From: Pseudopedobacter sp038243635
GTDB lineage: Bacteria > Bacteroidota > Bacteroidia > Sphingobacteriales > Sphingobacteriaceae
NCBI GenBank assembly: GCA_038243635.1
Contig: JBBSQW010000005.1
Location: 122,224 to 186,223, forward strand
DNA: 64,000 nucleotides
Direction: 5' to 3'
Shown: one piece after another, positions 16,545-24,858 of the stretch
Numbering within the stretch: position 1 is the first letter of the stretch
How the letters are laid out: every line of letters starts with the position of its first letter
Position numbers and translations under genes: made by a program
Notes under the pieces: model-generated
What the model saw: only the letters and a program-made list of their open reading frames with translations
Databases searched by the model: none
Told to the model about the DNA's origin: nothing

Positions 16545-17102
16545 ATGCTCATCAGAAAAGCCACTCTTCAAGATTCCAAAATAATTACGGAACACATGCT
16601 TCTGGCTATGCATGATATCGTCTATGAGTTCATCGGAACCAAGGACATCGCAAAAGCGAAGGCTTTTTTATGGGATTTCGTTGAACAAGAAAACAACCAA
16701 TATTCGTATACCAACTGTTCTGTGGCTGTAATCGAAAATGAAATTGTTGGAACAGTAAATATTTATGATGGTTCCCAACTAGAAACGCTAAGAAAACCTA
16801 TCGCAAAATATATCAAAACACAGTTTGGAATCGATTTTAATCCTGAGAAAGAAACACAAAAAGGTGAGTATTATATTGATACCATTGGCGTAAGTATTAA
16901 CCATCAAGGAAAAGGAATTGGAACAAAACTCTTGAAATATATCATCCAAACATACGTCATAGATAATAAACAGACCATTGGTTTATTAGTTGATGAAGAA
17001 AACCCAAAAGCTGAAAAGCTATATTTGAGTTTAGGTTTCGAAATTGTAGGGAAAAACACATTCCTAGGTATGCAGATGAAACATCTTCAAATGAAACCCT
17101 AA
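16545..17102 (+). CDS. GNAT family N-acetyltransferase
   Basis: 185 residues. The acetyl-CoA binding region of the GNAT fold is visible: a beta strand YIDTIGVSINHQGKGIGTKLL carries the Q-x-x-G-x-G loop (HQGKGIG), followed by the helix and then VDEENPKAEKLYLSLGFEIVG, the C-terminal motif. The first half (LIRKATLQDSKIITEHML) fits the usual N-terminal strand and helix. It would transfer an acetyl group from acetyl-CoA to an amine; the substrate cannot be predicted. A methyltransferase gene follows 57 bp downstream and may be co-transcribed. Confidence 0.88.
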   Translation: MLIRKATLQDSKIITEHMLLAMHDIVYEFIGTKDIAKAKAFLWDFVEQENNQYSYTNCSVAVIENEIVGTVNIYDGSQLETLRKPIAKYIKTQFGIDFNPEKETQKGEYYIDTIGVSINHQGKGIGTKLLKYIIQTYVIDNKQTIGLLVDEENPKAEKLYLSLGFEIVGKNTFLGMQMKHLQMKP

Positions 17103-17159
17103 TTAATGAAAACCATCAAAAAAGAAGAAGGTAATATTTACCTGTAATGTATTTGGATC

Positions 17160-17780
17160 ATGTCAGAATTTTGGGAAGAAAATTTCGTTAAAAATCAGGA
17201 AATGTGGGGATTTTCTCCAGCCCTTTCCGCTGAATTAACACGGGATTTCTTTATTGAAAAAGGCTTAAAAAACATCCTTATTCCGGGAATAGGTTATGGG
17301 CGGAATGCACAAACCTTTGTAGACAGCGGAATGTCGGTCACTGGGATAGAGATTTCTAAAACCGCAATTGAAATGGCTCGGAAACATTACGGAGCAGAGA
17401 TGCTAATCCATCATGGTTCTGTAACTGATATGCCATTTGACAATAAGCAATATGACGGGATTTTCTGCTATGCACTCATTCACTTATTAAACGAGAAAGA
17501 AAGAGCAAAACTAATTGCCGATTGCTATCAGCAACTTGCGGAAGGTGGCTATATGGTCTTTGCGGTGGTTACTAAATCAGCTCCAATTTATCGACAAGGA
17601 AAACAGATTAGTAAAGATTTTTTTGAAGTATTTGCAGGTGTAAATATGTTTTTTTACGATGATGAATCAATCCGAACAGAGTTTCGAGAAGCTGGATTAT
17701 TTGAAATCACAGCGGTTGAAGATGTATTTCCTTTTTATTTAATTAAGTGTAGAAAAACAGCACCCAAACATTCCTTTTAG
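17160..17780 (+). CDS. class I SAM-dependent methyltransferase
   Basis: 206 residues with a Rossmann methyltransferase core. Motif I is NILIPGIGYGRNAQTFV (about residues 38-54), followed by the acidic end of strand 2 (VTGIEIS), and YDGIFCYALIHLL as the motif IV region. The early segment FWEENFVKNQEMWGFSPALSA resembles small-molecule methyltransferases of the tellurite/thiopurine-resistance type, but the acceptor is not predictable. It follows the GNAT gene on the same strand. Confidence 0.85.
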   Translation: MSEFWEENFVKNQEMWGFSPALSAELTRDFFIEKGLKNILIPGIGYGRNAQTFVDSGMSVTGIEISKTAIEMARKHYGAEMLIHHGSVTDMPFDNKQYDGIFCYALIHLLNEKERAKLIADCYQQLAEGGYMVFAVVTKSAPIYRQGKQISKDFFEVFAGVNMFFYDDESIRTEFREAGLFEITAVEDVFPFYLIKCRKTAPKHSF

Positions 17781-17941
17781 TAAAAAATATCGCGGCATTT
17801 TTTTCTTAGAAACTCAACAAACGAGCTAATTAAAGTTATATCTTCGGTTGCTTTTTGGATTATGTTAATGTGCTTATTTTTATCAGTAAAATGAATAATA
17901 TAATCAAACCTTAACAAATCGATAACGTAGTCTTTTTTCAA
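17777..17941 (-). CDS. possible small ORF (54 aa), unrecognised
   Basis: A reading frame from TTG (17941) to TAA (17777) on the minus strand fills the 180-bp gap between the methyltransferase and the membrane protein. Its product (KKDYVIDLLRFDYI.., ending EFLRKKCRDIFY) has a natural-looking composition and no low complexity. Its stop overlaps the end of the convergent methyltransferase gene. It has no ATG and no recognised family. It may be a small protein, a gene remnant, or chance. Confidence 0.25.
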   Translation of the reverse strand: MKKDYVIDLLRFDYIIHFTDKNKHINIIQKATEDITLISSFVEFLRKKCRDIFY

Positions 17942-17960
17942 TAAACTAAATTTTTAAACG

Positions 17961-18554
17961 ATGTGGTGGGCTTATATTCTTGTTTTTTTAGGTGCGCTGT
18001 TATTTGATATCGTCCCATTTCCGTTTCCACCTGCATTTACCATCATGATGTTTTTACAGATCATTTTTAAGTTAAATGTATGGTTGGTTATTGTGATAGG
18101 CGTCGCGGGGTCTGTTTTAGGCCGATATATTTTGCTTTTGTATGCGCCAGTATTGGCTAAAAGATATTTGAAAGGCTCAAAAAACGAGGACATTCAATTC
18201 CTTGGAGATAAAATGAAAGAGAATGTGTGGAAAGGTCAACTCATCGTATTGGCGTATTCGTTATTCCCACTTCCAACTACCCCACTTTTTTTAGGCGCAG
18301 GCATTTCCAAAATACGACCACTATATATTATTCCAGCGTTTATAATTGGCAAGTTTACGAGTGATACAGTTGCCATTCATTTAGGCGATTATGCCTCGAA
18401 AAACACACAGGGTTTAGTTGATGGTGCACTTTCTTGGCAGTCTGTCGCAAGTCTTATCCTAGGCTGTATCATGTTGTTTTGTCTTTTCTTTATCAACTGG
18501 CGAACCTTAATACAGACTAAGAAATTGCAATGGGATTTTAAAATTTTGAATTAA
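17961..18554 (+). CDS. integral membrane protein, possibly VTT/DedA-like
   Basis: 197 residues with about five hydrophobic segments: residues 2-20, 25-50, 88-110, 115-135 and 155-178. The stretch YSLFPLPTTPLFLGAGISKI is reminiscent of the P-x-P-x-x-x-x-x-x-G pattern of SNARE-associated/DedA-type (VTT) membrane proteins, and the short loop KRYLKGSKNED is basic. Inner-membrane location is expected. I do not recognise a specific family. It stands alone between the GNAT/methyltransferase pair and the ThuA pseudogene on the other strand. Confidence 0.6.
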   Translation: MWWAYILVFLGALLFDIVPFPFPPAFTIMMFLQIIFKLNVWLVIVIGVAGSVLGRYILLLYAPVLAKRYLKGSKNEDIQFLGDKMKENVWKGQLIVLAYSLFPLPTTPLFLGAGISKIRPLYIIPAFIIGKFTSDTVAIHLGDYASKNTQGLVDGALSWQSVASLILGCIMLFCLFFINWRTLIQTKKLQWDFKILN

Positions 18555-18618
18555 ATTGCTCAGTCCCTTCTGTTTCGTAATTAAAATTTTGATTATTCTT
18601 CAACTAGCAAATAGCTCA

Positions 18619-19342
18619 TTATTTTTCGCCAGCCCAAATCACGGCTTCTTGTATCATTTTGACAAAGTTAGAGTCAGTATAGCTTTCTTTAGTATGACCT
18701 AACGTAGTGGTGAAAACGCGACGGCCATCGTAATTTTGATACCAAACAACAGGGTGGATTATGCCCATTGTGCCACCTAAGTAAGTTTTCTCATCAACCG
18801 TTGCCAATACAACAGCTTTTGCGTTAACGGCATCTTTCAAATTATACCATTCATCAAAATGCATCCATGAACTATCTAAATGTTGCATCGCTTTAAAATC
18901 ACGGTTGATGATGGTAATGGTGGCACTTTGCGGTTTTGGATGGTCTTTAAAAACACCTCCTACAATGTCTGCATACCATTGAGATTTCTTTTCCGTTGCC
19001 ACAGCGCCATGTATTGCCACAATACCACCTCCTTTACGGATATATTTTTGCAAAGCTTTTTGTTGTGCAGTACCAAAAATATTACCCGAGTTGTTTAGAA
19101 GAATCAGCACATTGGTTTTAGCCAAAACCTTTTTGCTTATAGCTAATGAATCCTCAGAAAACGTGAGTTTCTAATGGTTTTCTTTCGCAATTTTCCAAAC
19201 ATTTCCTTTCCATCTGTGATGGATGCATGTCGATATCCATTGGTCTTGCTAAAAACTAAGACTTTTGTTTGGCCGTTAATAGTGCGGGAAAGAAAAATTA
19301 GGAAGGTTAAAAACGTAATTTTTTTACTGTTAAGATTTTCAT
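18619..19342 (-). pseudogene. ThuA-domain protein, degenerate (frameshifts plus nonsense codon)
   Basis: Both halves of a secreted ThuA-like (trehalose utilisation type) protein are legible in different frames. The N-terminal part is a signal peptide, then NGQTKVLVFSKTNGYRHASI. The C-terminal part (18619-19125) has NNSGNIF, YIRKGGGIVAIHGA, HFDEWYNL, HPVVWYQNYDGRRVFTTTLGHT and VIWAGEK. Between them, near 19185-19190, one base is missing after a TTG codon. A little further, at about 19171-19173, a codon that should read TGG (Trp) is TAG. A third lesion, one missing A in an A-run near 19325-19332, separates the ATG at 19342 from the signal peptide. A base-level check of the reads would exclude sequencing error, but the nonsense codon suggests true decay. 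Confidence 0.75.
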
Positions 19343-19563
19343 TTCTAAAACTCAGTAATGAAGTTTGTTTTGGTTTAATCAGAAGAAACGACGGTAGAAA
19401 ACTAAAATATCCCATAGAATAAGCAAATTTGCTTTATAAACTTAGCAAAAAATTAAAGCATCAGGCAATTATCGTTGATTTATAGGTTTATCAATTTCTA
19501 TTACGATGAAACATTTTAACATATTTCTGCTTTATCCAATTAGGGGTTTAATAAAAAAATTTA

Positions 19564-20520
19564 ATGGATATAAATTTAGACGAGTTAAGAAAAATTGGAG
19601 ATGTGCCTGCTGATACTTTTGTTTCGCTCTACTTTTCAGATGCAAAAAAAAAAGTACAGTTAGACCAAGCATTGAAAATGCTAATTTACAATAACGATTG
19701 GGCCAATTTTCTGACAATTATTCCGGAAGCTGTTTTTTTTGATGAAGCCCTTGAAAAAATTATTCCGCCTACAAAGAGAGAAGTTGTAGAAGCTCAAACA
19801 TTTTTTAAAAAGAAAGAGCAATACATTTTACAATTGCTTGGTTTGCTGTCGTTGCCGTATTGTTATGCTGCGGCGGATGGCGCAAAAGTGCTTTACCAAA
19901 CCGAGCGGATGTATAAGTATGTTAAAAAGCGACTAGAAGAAACGGCTGTATTTGTCGCGACGGTGATGAACAAAAATGCTTTCGCGGAAAATGGAAGGGC
20001 AAGAGTGCAAATATTTAAAGTGAGGGTAATGCATGCCGCCGCTAGGTTTTATTTGCAAAAAACGGGTTGGGATGCAAAACTAGGGAAACCGGTAAACCAA
20101 GAAGATATGGCCGGCACCAATCTGTCGTTCTCTCTAATTGTAATTCGAGGTCTACGTAAAATGGGTTTCACCATTGACTATCGCGAGCAGTTAGTCTACA
20201 TTAATTATTGGAATTACATTGGTGGCATGCTGGGTTTAATGCCAACGGTATTACCGAAAAATGGAAAGTTAGCCCGAGACATCGAACATCAAATTGCTAA
20301 GCGTCAGTTTAAATCATCGCCAGAAGGAAAAGCTTTGACACAATCTCTGCTACAGTGTTTTTATAGTTTAAACGATGGAAAGCAAGTGAGCAATGAGGAA
20401 ATACCAGCTTTTATGCGCTTTTTGCTGGGTAACGAAATCAGTAATATTTTAGACTTGCCACAAAAAACCTTTCCCACATCAAAACGAATACTGCTACAGA
20501 TTAAAAGTAGCTTTAGCTAA
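19564..20520 (+). CDS. oxygenase MpaB / DUF2236 family protein
   Basis: 318 residues, all-helical in appearance. Family hallmarks of the MpaB/latex-clearing (DUF2236) haem or metal proteins are visible: KVRVMHAAARFYL (R-x-M-H-A-x-x-R, with the candidate metal-binding His), then NQEDMAGTNLSFSLIVIRGLRKMG, and YWNYIGGMLGLMP. Family members are oxygenases acting on polyprenyl or mycophenolic-acid-type substrates, but most bacterial members are uncharacterised. No signal peptide is seen. It is a single gene flanked by the ThuA pseudogene and the GH13 gene. Confidence 0.78.
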   Translation: MDINLDELRKIGDVPADTFVSLYFSDAKKKVQLDQALKMLIYNNDWANFLTIIPEAVFFDEALEKIIPPTKREVVEAQTFFKKKEQYILQLLGLLSLPYCYAAADGAKVLYQTERMYKYVKKRLEETAVFVATVMNKNAFAENGRARVQIFKVRVMHAAARFYLQKTGWDAKLGKPVNQEDMAGTNLSFSLIVIRGLRKMGFTIDYREQLVYINYWNYIGGMLGLMPTVLPKNGKLARDIEHQIAKRQFKSSPEGKALTQSLLQCFYSLNDGKQVSNEEIPAFMRFLLGNEISNILDLPQKTFPTSKRILLQIKSSFS

Positions 20521-20587
20521 TCACCCTAAATTTCCTCCTTTGTTTTAGGCAGGACTTTTGCCCTTCTTCGTTATAATCCAATACGCT

Positions 20588-22267
20588 ATGAAATCCAATT
20601 CGCAAAATTCCTGGTGGAAAGAAGCCGTTATTTACCAAATATATCCTCGAAGTTTCAAAGACAGCAATGGAGATGGAGTCGGCGATTTGCAGGGTATTAT
20701 TTCGAAACTTGATTATATTAAAAACTTGGGCGTAGATGCGCTTTGGTTAAACCCGATTTTTACTTCGCCTAATGACGATAATGGTTATGATATTTCTGAT
20801 TATCGAAATATCATGACGGATTTTGGCGACATGCAGGACTTTGATGAGCTCTTGAAAAGGATGCATGAGAAAGGTCTAAAGTTGATTTTAGATTTAGTGC
20901 CCAACCATAGCAGCGATGAACATTTTTGGTTTCAGGAAGCTAGGAAATCAAGAGATAATCCTTACAGGGACTATTACCATTGGTGGCCAGCAGAAAAAGG
21001 GAAACCAAATTGGCGAGGAAGTTATTTTGACGTTAACCGAGATGCTTGGCAATACGACGAGCAAACTGATGCTTATTACCTTCATTATTTTTCTAAAAAG
21101 CAGCCTGATTTAAATTGGGAAAATCCAAAATTACGGGAAGAGATTTACGATATTTTACGTTTTTGGTTTGATAAAGGGGTGGATGGATTTAGGATGGATG
21201 TTGTTCCATTCATCTCCAAAGACACTACTTTCCCCCCAATTCCAGCTCGATTTAATGGAAGTTTTGGTGATTTTTATGCACAAGGTCCGCAGCTGCATGA
21301 GTATTTGCGAGAAATGAACGAACAGGTTTTGAGCAAATATAATTGCGTAAGCATTGCCGAAGGTGTTGGCGTAAGCACCAACGATGTGCATTTATTTATT
21401 GATCCGGAAAGGAAGGAATTGGATATGCTTTACCATTTCGAGGGCATGGGTATAGGCTTTACGCCCGACGGTTTCAAAGAACCACACCCCGATGGATATA
21501 GCTTATTAGAGTTCAAACAGATTTACACCAAATGGGATAAAGCTTTTGCCAACGGCTGGGGTACCATTTATTTAGGAAACCACGATCAACCACGAATGGT
21601 TACCCGTTGGGGGAACGACAGTGATGAATTTAGAGAATTATCATCAAAAATGCTCCATACTTTTTTGTTAACGATGCGGGCAACTCCGTTTATTTACCAT
21701 GGTGATGAAATTGGGATGAGCAATATTAAGTTTGATGATATTGCAGATTACCGTGATATTGAAAGCATCAACATGCATCAATATTTAACGAGTAGTGGCG
21801 GAGACTTACCTCGTTTTATGGCTGCTCAAAAAATAACAGCTAGAGATAACGGGAGAACGCCTTTGCAATGGGACGGTCGCAATAACGCAGGTTTTACCAA
21901 TGGAACTCCATGGCTAAGCATCAACCCGAATTACGGTAAAGTAAATGCAGCAGCGCAAGAAAATGATTTGGACAGTGTTTTAAATTACATAAGGCAACTT
22001 ATTCAGCTGCGTAAGCAACATAAAACGCTCATTTATGGCGAATATCAATTGTTAGATGTCACCAATAAATCGGTGTATGCTTATAGTCGTAAGGATGAAA
22101 GCGGCCATTTCGTTATTCTGCTAAATTTTACCTCGCAAGAAGCGGGATTTAATATCGATTTTGATTTGGCGGGTAAAGAATTGATTATTGGAAATTATAA
22201 GAAAGTTGATAGTTCAACCAAAAGTGCTTTGCTACCTTATGAGGCTTGTGTCTTGAGGCTAGTTTAG
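20588..22267 (+). CDS. GH13 alpha-glucosidase (oligo-1,6-glucosidase type)
   Basis: 559 residues from ATG 20588; an upstream TTG at 20558 would add ten residues with no family match. The start SWWKEAVIYQIYPRSFKDSN and DLQGIISKLDYIKNLGVDALWL are typical of MalL-like alpha-glucosidases. The catalytic triad is readable: nucleophile Asp204 in GFRMDVV, acid/base Glu258 in SIAEGVG, and Asp333 in GNHDQPR. The C-terminal beta-sandwich starts near residue 480. It hydrolyses terminal alpha-1,4 or alpha-1,6 glucosidic bonds in the cytoplasm (no signal peptide). It is not linked to the beta-glucan locus downstream, which is on the opposite strand. Confidence 0.92.
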   Translation: MKSNSQNSWWKEAVIYQIYPRSFKDSNGDGVGDLQGIISKLDYIKNLGVDALWLNPIFTSPNDDNGYDISDYRNIMTDFGDMQDFDELLKRMHEKGLKLILDLVPNHSSDEHFWFQEARKSRDNPYRDYYHWWPAEKGKPNWRGSYFDVNRDAWQYDEQTDAYYLHYFSKKQPDLNWENPKLREEIYDILRFWFDKGVDGFRMDVVPFISKDTTFPPIPARFNGSFGDFYAQGPQLHEYLREMNEQVLSKYNCVSIAEGVGVSTNDVHLFIDPERKELDMLYHFEGMGIGFTPDGFKEPHPDGYSLLEFKQIYTKWDKAFANGWGTIYLGNHDQPRMVTRWGNDSDEFRELSSKMLHTFLLTMRATPFIYHGDEIGMSNIKFDDIADYRDIESINMHQYLTSSGGDLPRFMAAQKITARDNGRTPLQWDGRNNAGFTNGTPWLSINPNYGKVNAAAQENDLDSVLNYIRQLIQLRKQHKTLIYGEYQLLDVTNKSVYAYSRKDESGHFVILLNFTSQEAGFNIDFDLAGKELIIGNYKKVDSSTKSALLPYEACVLRLV

Positions 22268-22413
22268 GGTTTTCAGGTAATCAATGGTTACAAAGAGGTG
22301 TACTAACGCTTTATAGACTAAAAATCCCTCCAATAATAAATGTTTTCACTAAATATAAAGTTCATAATAATACCAAATATATTTAATAAATAGTCTGACG
22401 TTGATTACTGAAA

Positions 22414-22482
22414 ACCACATAGACACATAGTTTTTTGAGAAAGAGATTTGTCTTCACAAACAAGACTATGTGTCTATGTGGT
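22414..22482. repeat. perfect 17-bp inverted repeat in the convergent gap
   Basis: ACCACATAGACACATAG (22414-22430) pairs exactly with CTATGTGTCTATGTGGT (22466-22482) around a 35-base loop. It lies between convergent genes (GH13 and the beta-barrel gene) and may serve as a bidirectional terminator or be a REP. The other bases of 22268-22645 show no gene. Confidence 0.8.
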
Positions 22483-22645
22483 GAATTTTAGGCTATTATA
22501 TATACATAAATGGTATAACAACGACGTTATTACTAGTGCCGTCGTCAAAATTTAGAGGATGAAAGTGCTGAATTGGAATTGGCGCCTTTTAGGTTTTCGA
22601 AGTTTGTTTCGTTTAAAAATTAGTTGAAGTTTCTCTTGTCCGGCG

Positions 22646-23539
22646 TTAGAAGGCAAAAGAAAATCCTAGACTTAAGCTTTTCTTAGCTTTTTGAGCACCG
22701 TTAAATTGTGTAGTCTGAATACTGCCAGATTCAAGAAATAAGCGGTCGACACCAGTCCCGGTTTGTGCATCATTATATGTTCCTGCCAACAGTAAAGAAA
22801 AGCGGTTGCTTAATAGGTATGAGCATATTAGAGAAGTTTCAAAATTAAAACCCTTTGCATAGTGTGTAAAACTCACTGGATGCTTAAAGGCATCAATTAA
22901 ATTCCAGTTAGCAGTAGCATTATATTTTAGCTGCGTATACGTAAAAGTGGGCTGCAACATTATTCTGGAAATAATCATATAACTGGCAGATAGGGCTATT
23001 GACGGTCCTTTCCATGAAGATTGATAAGAGGAGTAAAGGCTTCTTTCTCCAGCAGCTACCTTGTTATTATCCAGTAAAAAAAGGTTTTCTCTACTTCCCC
23101 TGTAACCTCCCAAAATAGCAACTTTTAAGTTTTTTCGTTTTAAAAAATAATAGCCCGCTAAAACACTAAAATCGTTTAAATTTCCTTCATCGCTTCGTAA
23201 TGCTGCATAATAGGTTTGTCCTCCCCTTCCGTCTGTTGCATAATCCGCATCGGTTACTGTACCAGATTTTACGAAACATCTTGCAAACTCGCTACTTAAA
23301 AACCAGCGTTGCGTGAAATTAATTTTCAATTGAGTTTTTGCTAATGGACCACTGAGCGCTTTCCATTTTACTTCAGAAAGTACATCGGGTGATTGGCCAG
23401 CAAAGTTGCCGGCTATGGACCAGTTTAAATCCGCGGAAGCGTAACCTCCGTAGAATGTGAATTCAATGAGTGGGTTCTTTTGCTGGGCGTAAAGCAAACT
23501 ACTCAGGGACAAAAAAATAATAGCCAACAGAATTTTCAT
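22646..23539 (-). CDS. outer-membrane beta-barrel-like protein, function unknown
   Basis: 297 residues from the ATG at 23539, which begins a good signal peptide (MKILLAIIFLSLSSLLYAQQ); the longer frame up to 23656 only adds non-coding sequence. The mature part has many alternating hydrophobic/aromatic stretches (FTFYGGYAS, FTYTQLKYNATANW, LLLAGTYND) and ends in SLGFSFAF. The terminal Phe after alternating residues is a classic outer-membrane insertion signal. It follows the GH16 gene on the same strand and is probably the last gene of the glucan locus, but it may be independent. Confidence 0.75.
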   Translation of the reverse strand: MKILLAIIFLSLSSLLYAQQKNPLIEFTFYGGYASADLNWSIAGNFAGQSPDVLSEVKWKALSGPLAKTQLKINFTQRWFLSSEFARCFVKSGTVTDADYATDGRGGQTYYAALRSDEGNLNDFSVLAGYYFLKRKNLKVAILGGYRGSRENLFLLDNNKVAAGERSLYSSYQSSWKGPSIALSASYMIISRIMLQPTFTYTQLKYNATANWNLIDAFKHPVSFTHYAKGFNFETSLICSYLLSNRFSLLLAGTYNDAQTGTGVDRLFLESGSIQTTQFNGAQKAKKSLSLGFSFAF

Positions 23540-23604
23540 GATGAAAATAATAGCTGTTTGCCTGCGGTTTATGAGGCAGGCAAACAGACTAAGTTTAAAG
23601 TTTA

Positions 23605-24822
23605 TTACTGGTTTATTCCGAATGCTTCCCAACCTGATATCGAAGTCCTGTTGCAAGTCATTGCTTGTGTACCGTTTTCAGATGAAATGTATTTGCCGTT
23701 ATTTCCTTTCAAGGATATTTTACCGTCTTGGTTAGTTATCCATTCAAATTTTTCCCAATCGCCAATCGAAGTTCTACTACAAGTAATAGCTTGTGTTCCG
23801 TTTTCTGATGATACATATTTGCCCTGCGCTTTTAGCGCAATTTTACCGTTTCCGGCATCAACCACTGTAAAAGTTTCCCAGCCTGATGCTGATGTGCGAT
23901 TACAGTTCATAGCTTGCGTACCATCTTCACTACTAACATACCTATTGTTAATTCCTTTTAAGCTAACGTTTTGGCCTATTGGCGCATTTGATTCTACCGC
24001 ATTGTAAACCCTTACGTAATCAACATACATAGTTGCTGGCAATTTGCTGTCATCAATAGTTTGACTGGATAAGTTGCCACCCACTGCCAAGTTTAACAAC
24101 AAGAAAAACGGGCGATGAAATTCTTCTGTACTATTGACGCTATTGGCGATATTTGCCGTGTGATATACATTGCCATCTACACTCCAGCTGATTCCTGTGG
24201 GCGTCCAGTCTACTCTGTAAACGTGGTAATTTTCTGGACTTGTTTGTGTATTGCCACCATAATAGGTATAGCCATTAGATCCGTTCCAGTGCATGGTGCC
24301 TAGTATCTCATTGCCAGAATTAACATGTTCCATAATGTCAATTTCTCCACATCCCGGCCATTGAACTGTGTTTATATTTGAACCCAACATCCAAAAGGCG
24401 GGCCATAACCCTTGTCCTAATGGCATCTTAATCCGAGCTTCAATTCTTCCGTAAGTAAATTGCCTTTTATCTTTTGTAATCATGCGAGCAGAAGTATAAG
24501 CATTGCCTCCTACGCTCTGCTTTCTGGCAGTTATGCTTAACAAGCCGTTAGCAACGGAGGCATTGGATGATTGATAATATTGCTTTTCATTATTTCCCCA
24601 TCCGCCACCACCAGTCTCAAAAGTCCAGTTAGAGGTATTAACAGAAGAACCATCAAATTCATCAGACCAGGCCAGCTGATAGTTTACAGCTCTGGGTGTG
24701 GTTTCTTGAGCGCTGCTGCTCATAATTTCGGTTTTGCTGATGTCTTTTTTGCAAGCGTTTAATGTGGATGCTAAGGCAACGCCGCTAATTAAAAAACTAA
24801 ATAAAAGATTGATTTTTTTCAT
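23605..24822 (-). CDS. GH16 beta-glucanase with C-terminal fascin-like beta-trefoil, lipoprotein
   Basis: 405 residues. The SPII signal ends at LNAC (about residue 24). The GH16 domain covers about residues 45-285, with WSDEFDGSSVNTSNW at the start and catalytic Glu160 and Glu165 in GEIDIMEH, the arrangement of laminarinases and other endo-beta-1,3-glucanases. From about residue 288 three ~40-residue repeats (KGINNRYVSSEDGTQAM, GKYVSSENGTQAI, NGKYISSENGTQAM) form a fascin-like trefoil, probably carbohydrate binding. That module is nearly the same as the one in the next gene. Surface display on the outer membrane is likely. The enzyme would cut the beta-1,3 backbone for uptake by the SusCD systems upstream. 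Confidence 0.9.
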   Translation of the reverse strand: MKKINLLFSFLISGVALASTLNACKKDISKTEIMSSSAQETTPRAVNYQLAWSDEFDGSSVNTSNWTFETGGGGWGNNEKQYYQSSNASVANGLLSITARKQSVGGNAYTSARMITKDKRQFTYGRIEARIKMPLGQGLWPAFWMLGSNINTVQWPGCGEIDIMEHVNSGNEILGTMHWNGSNGYTYYGGNTQTSPENYHVYRVDWTPTGISWSVDGNVYHTANIANSVNSTEEFHRPFFLLLNLAVGGNLSSQTIDDSKLPATMYVDYVRVYNAVESNAPIGQNVSLKGINNRYVSSEDGTQAMNCNRTSASGWETFTVVDAGNGKIALKAQGKYVSSENGTQAITCSRTSIGDWEKFEWITNQDGKISLKGNNGKYISSENGTQAMTCNRTSISGWEAFGINQ

Positions 24823-24858
24823 GGTATTTTATTTTAAGTGAATAATTGTTTATTAAAA

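Noticed and set aside
20558..20587. Upstream TTG start for the GH13 enzyme
   Set aside because: The added residues do not match the family start, and ATG 20588 gives the usual N-terminus.
23540..23656. N-terminal extension of the beta-barrel protein
   Set aside because: A good signal peptide starts at 23539; the extension would bury it and overlaps a repeat-like gcctgcc palindrome.
23480..24007. 175-codon plus-strand frame with internal repeats (and a similar one at 24902-25225)
   Set aside because: Antisense of the fascin-like repeats of the GH16 and GH30 enzymes; the apparent repeats come from there.
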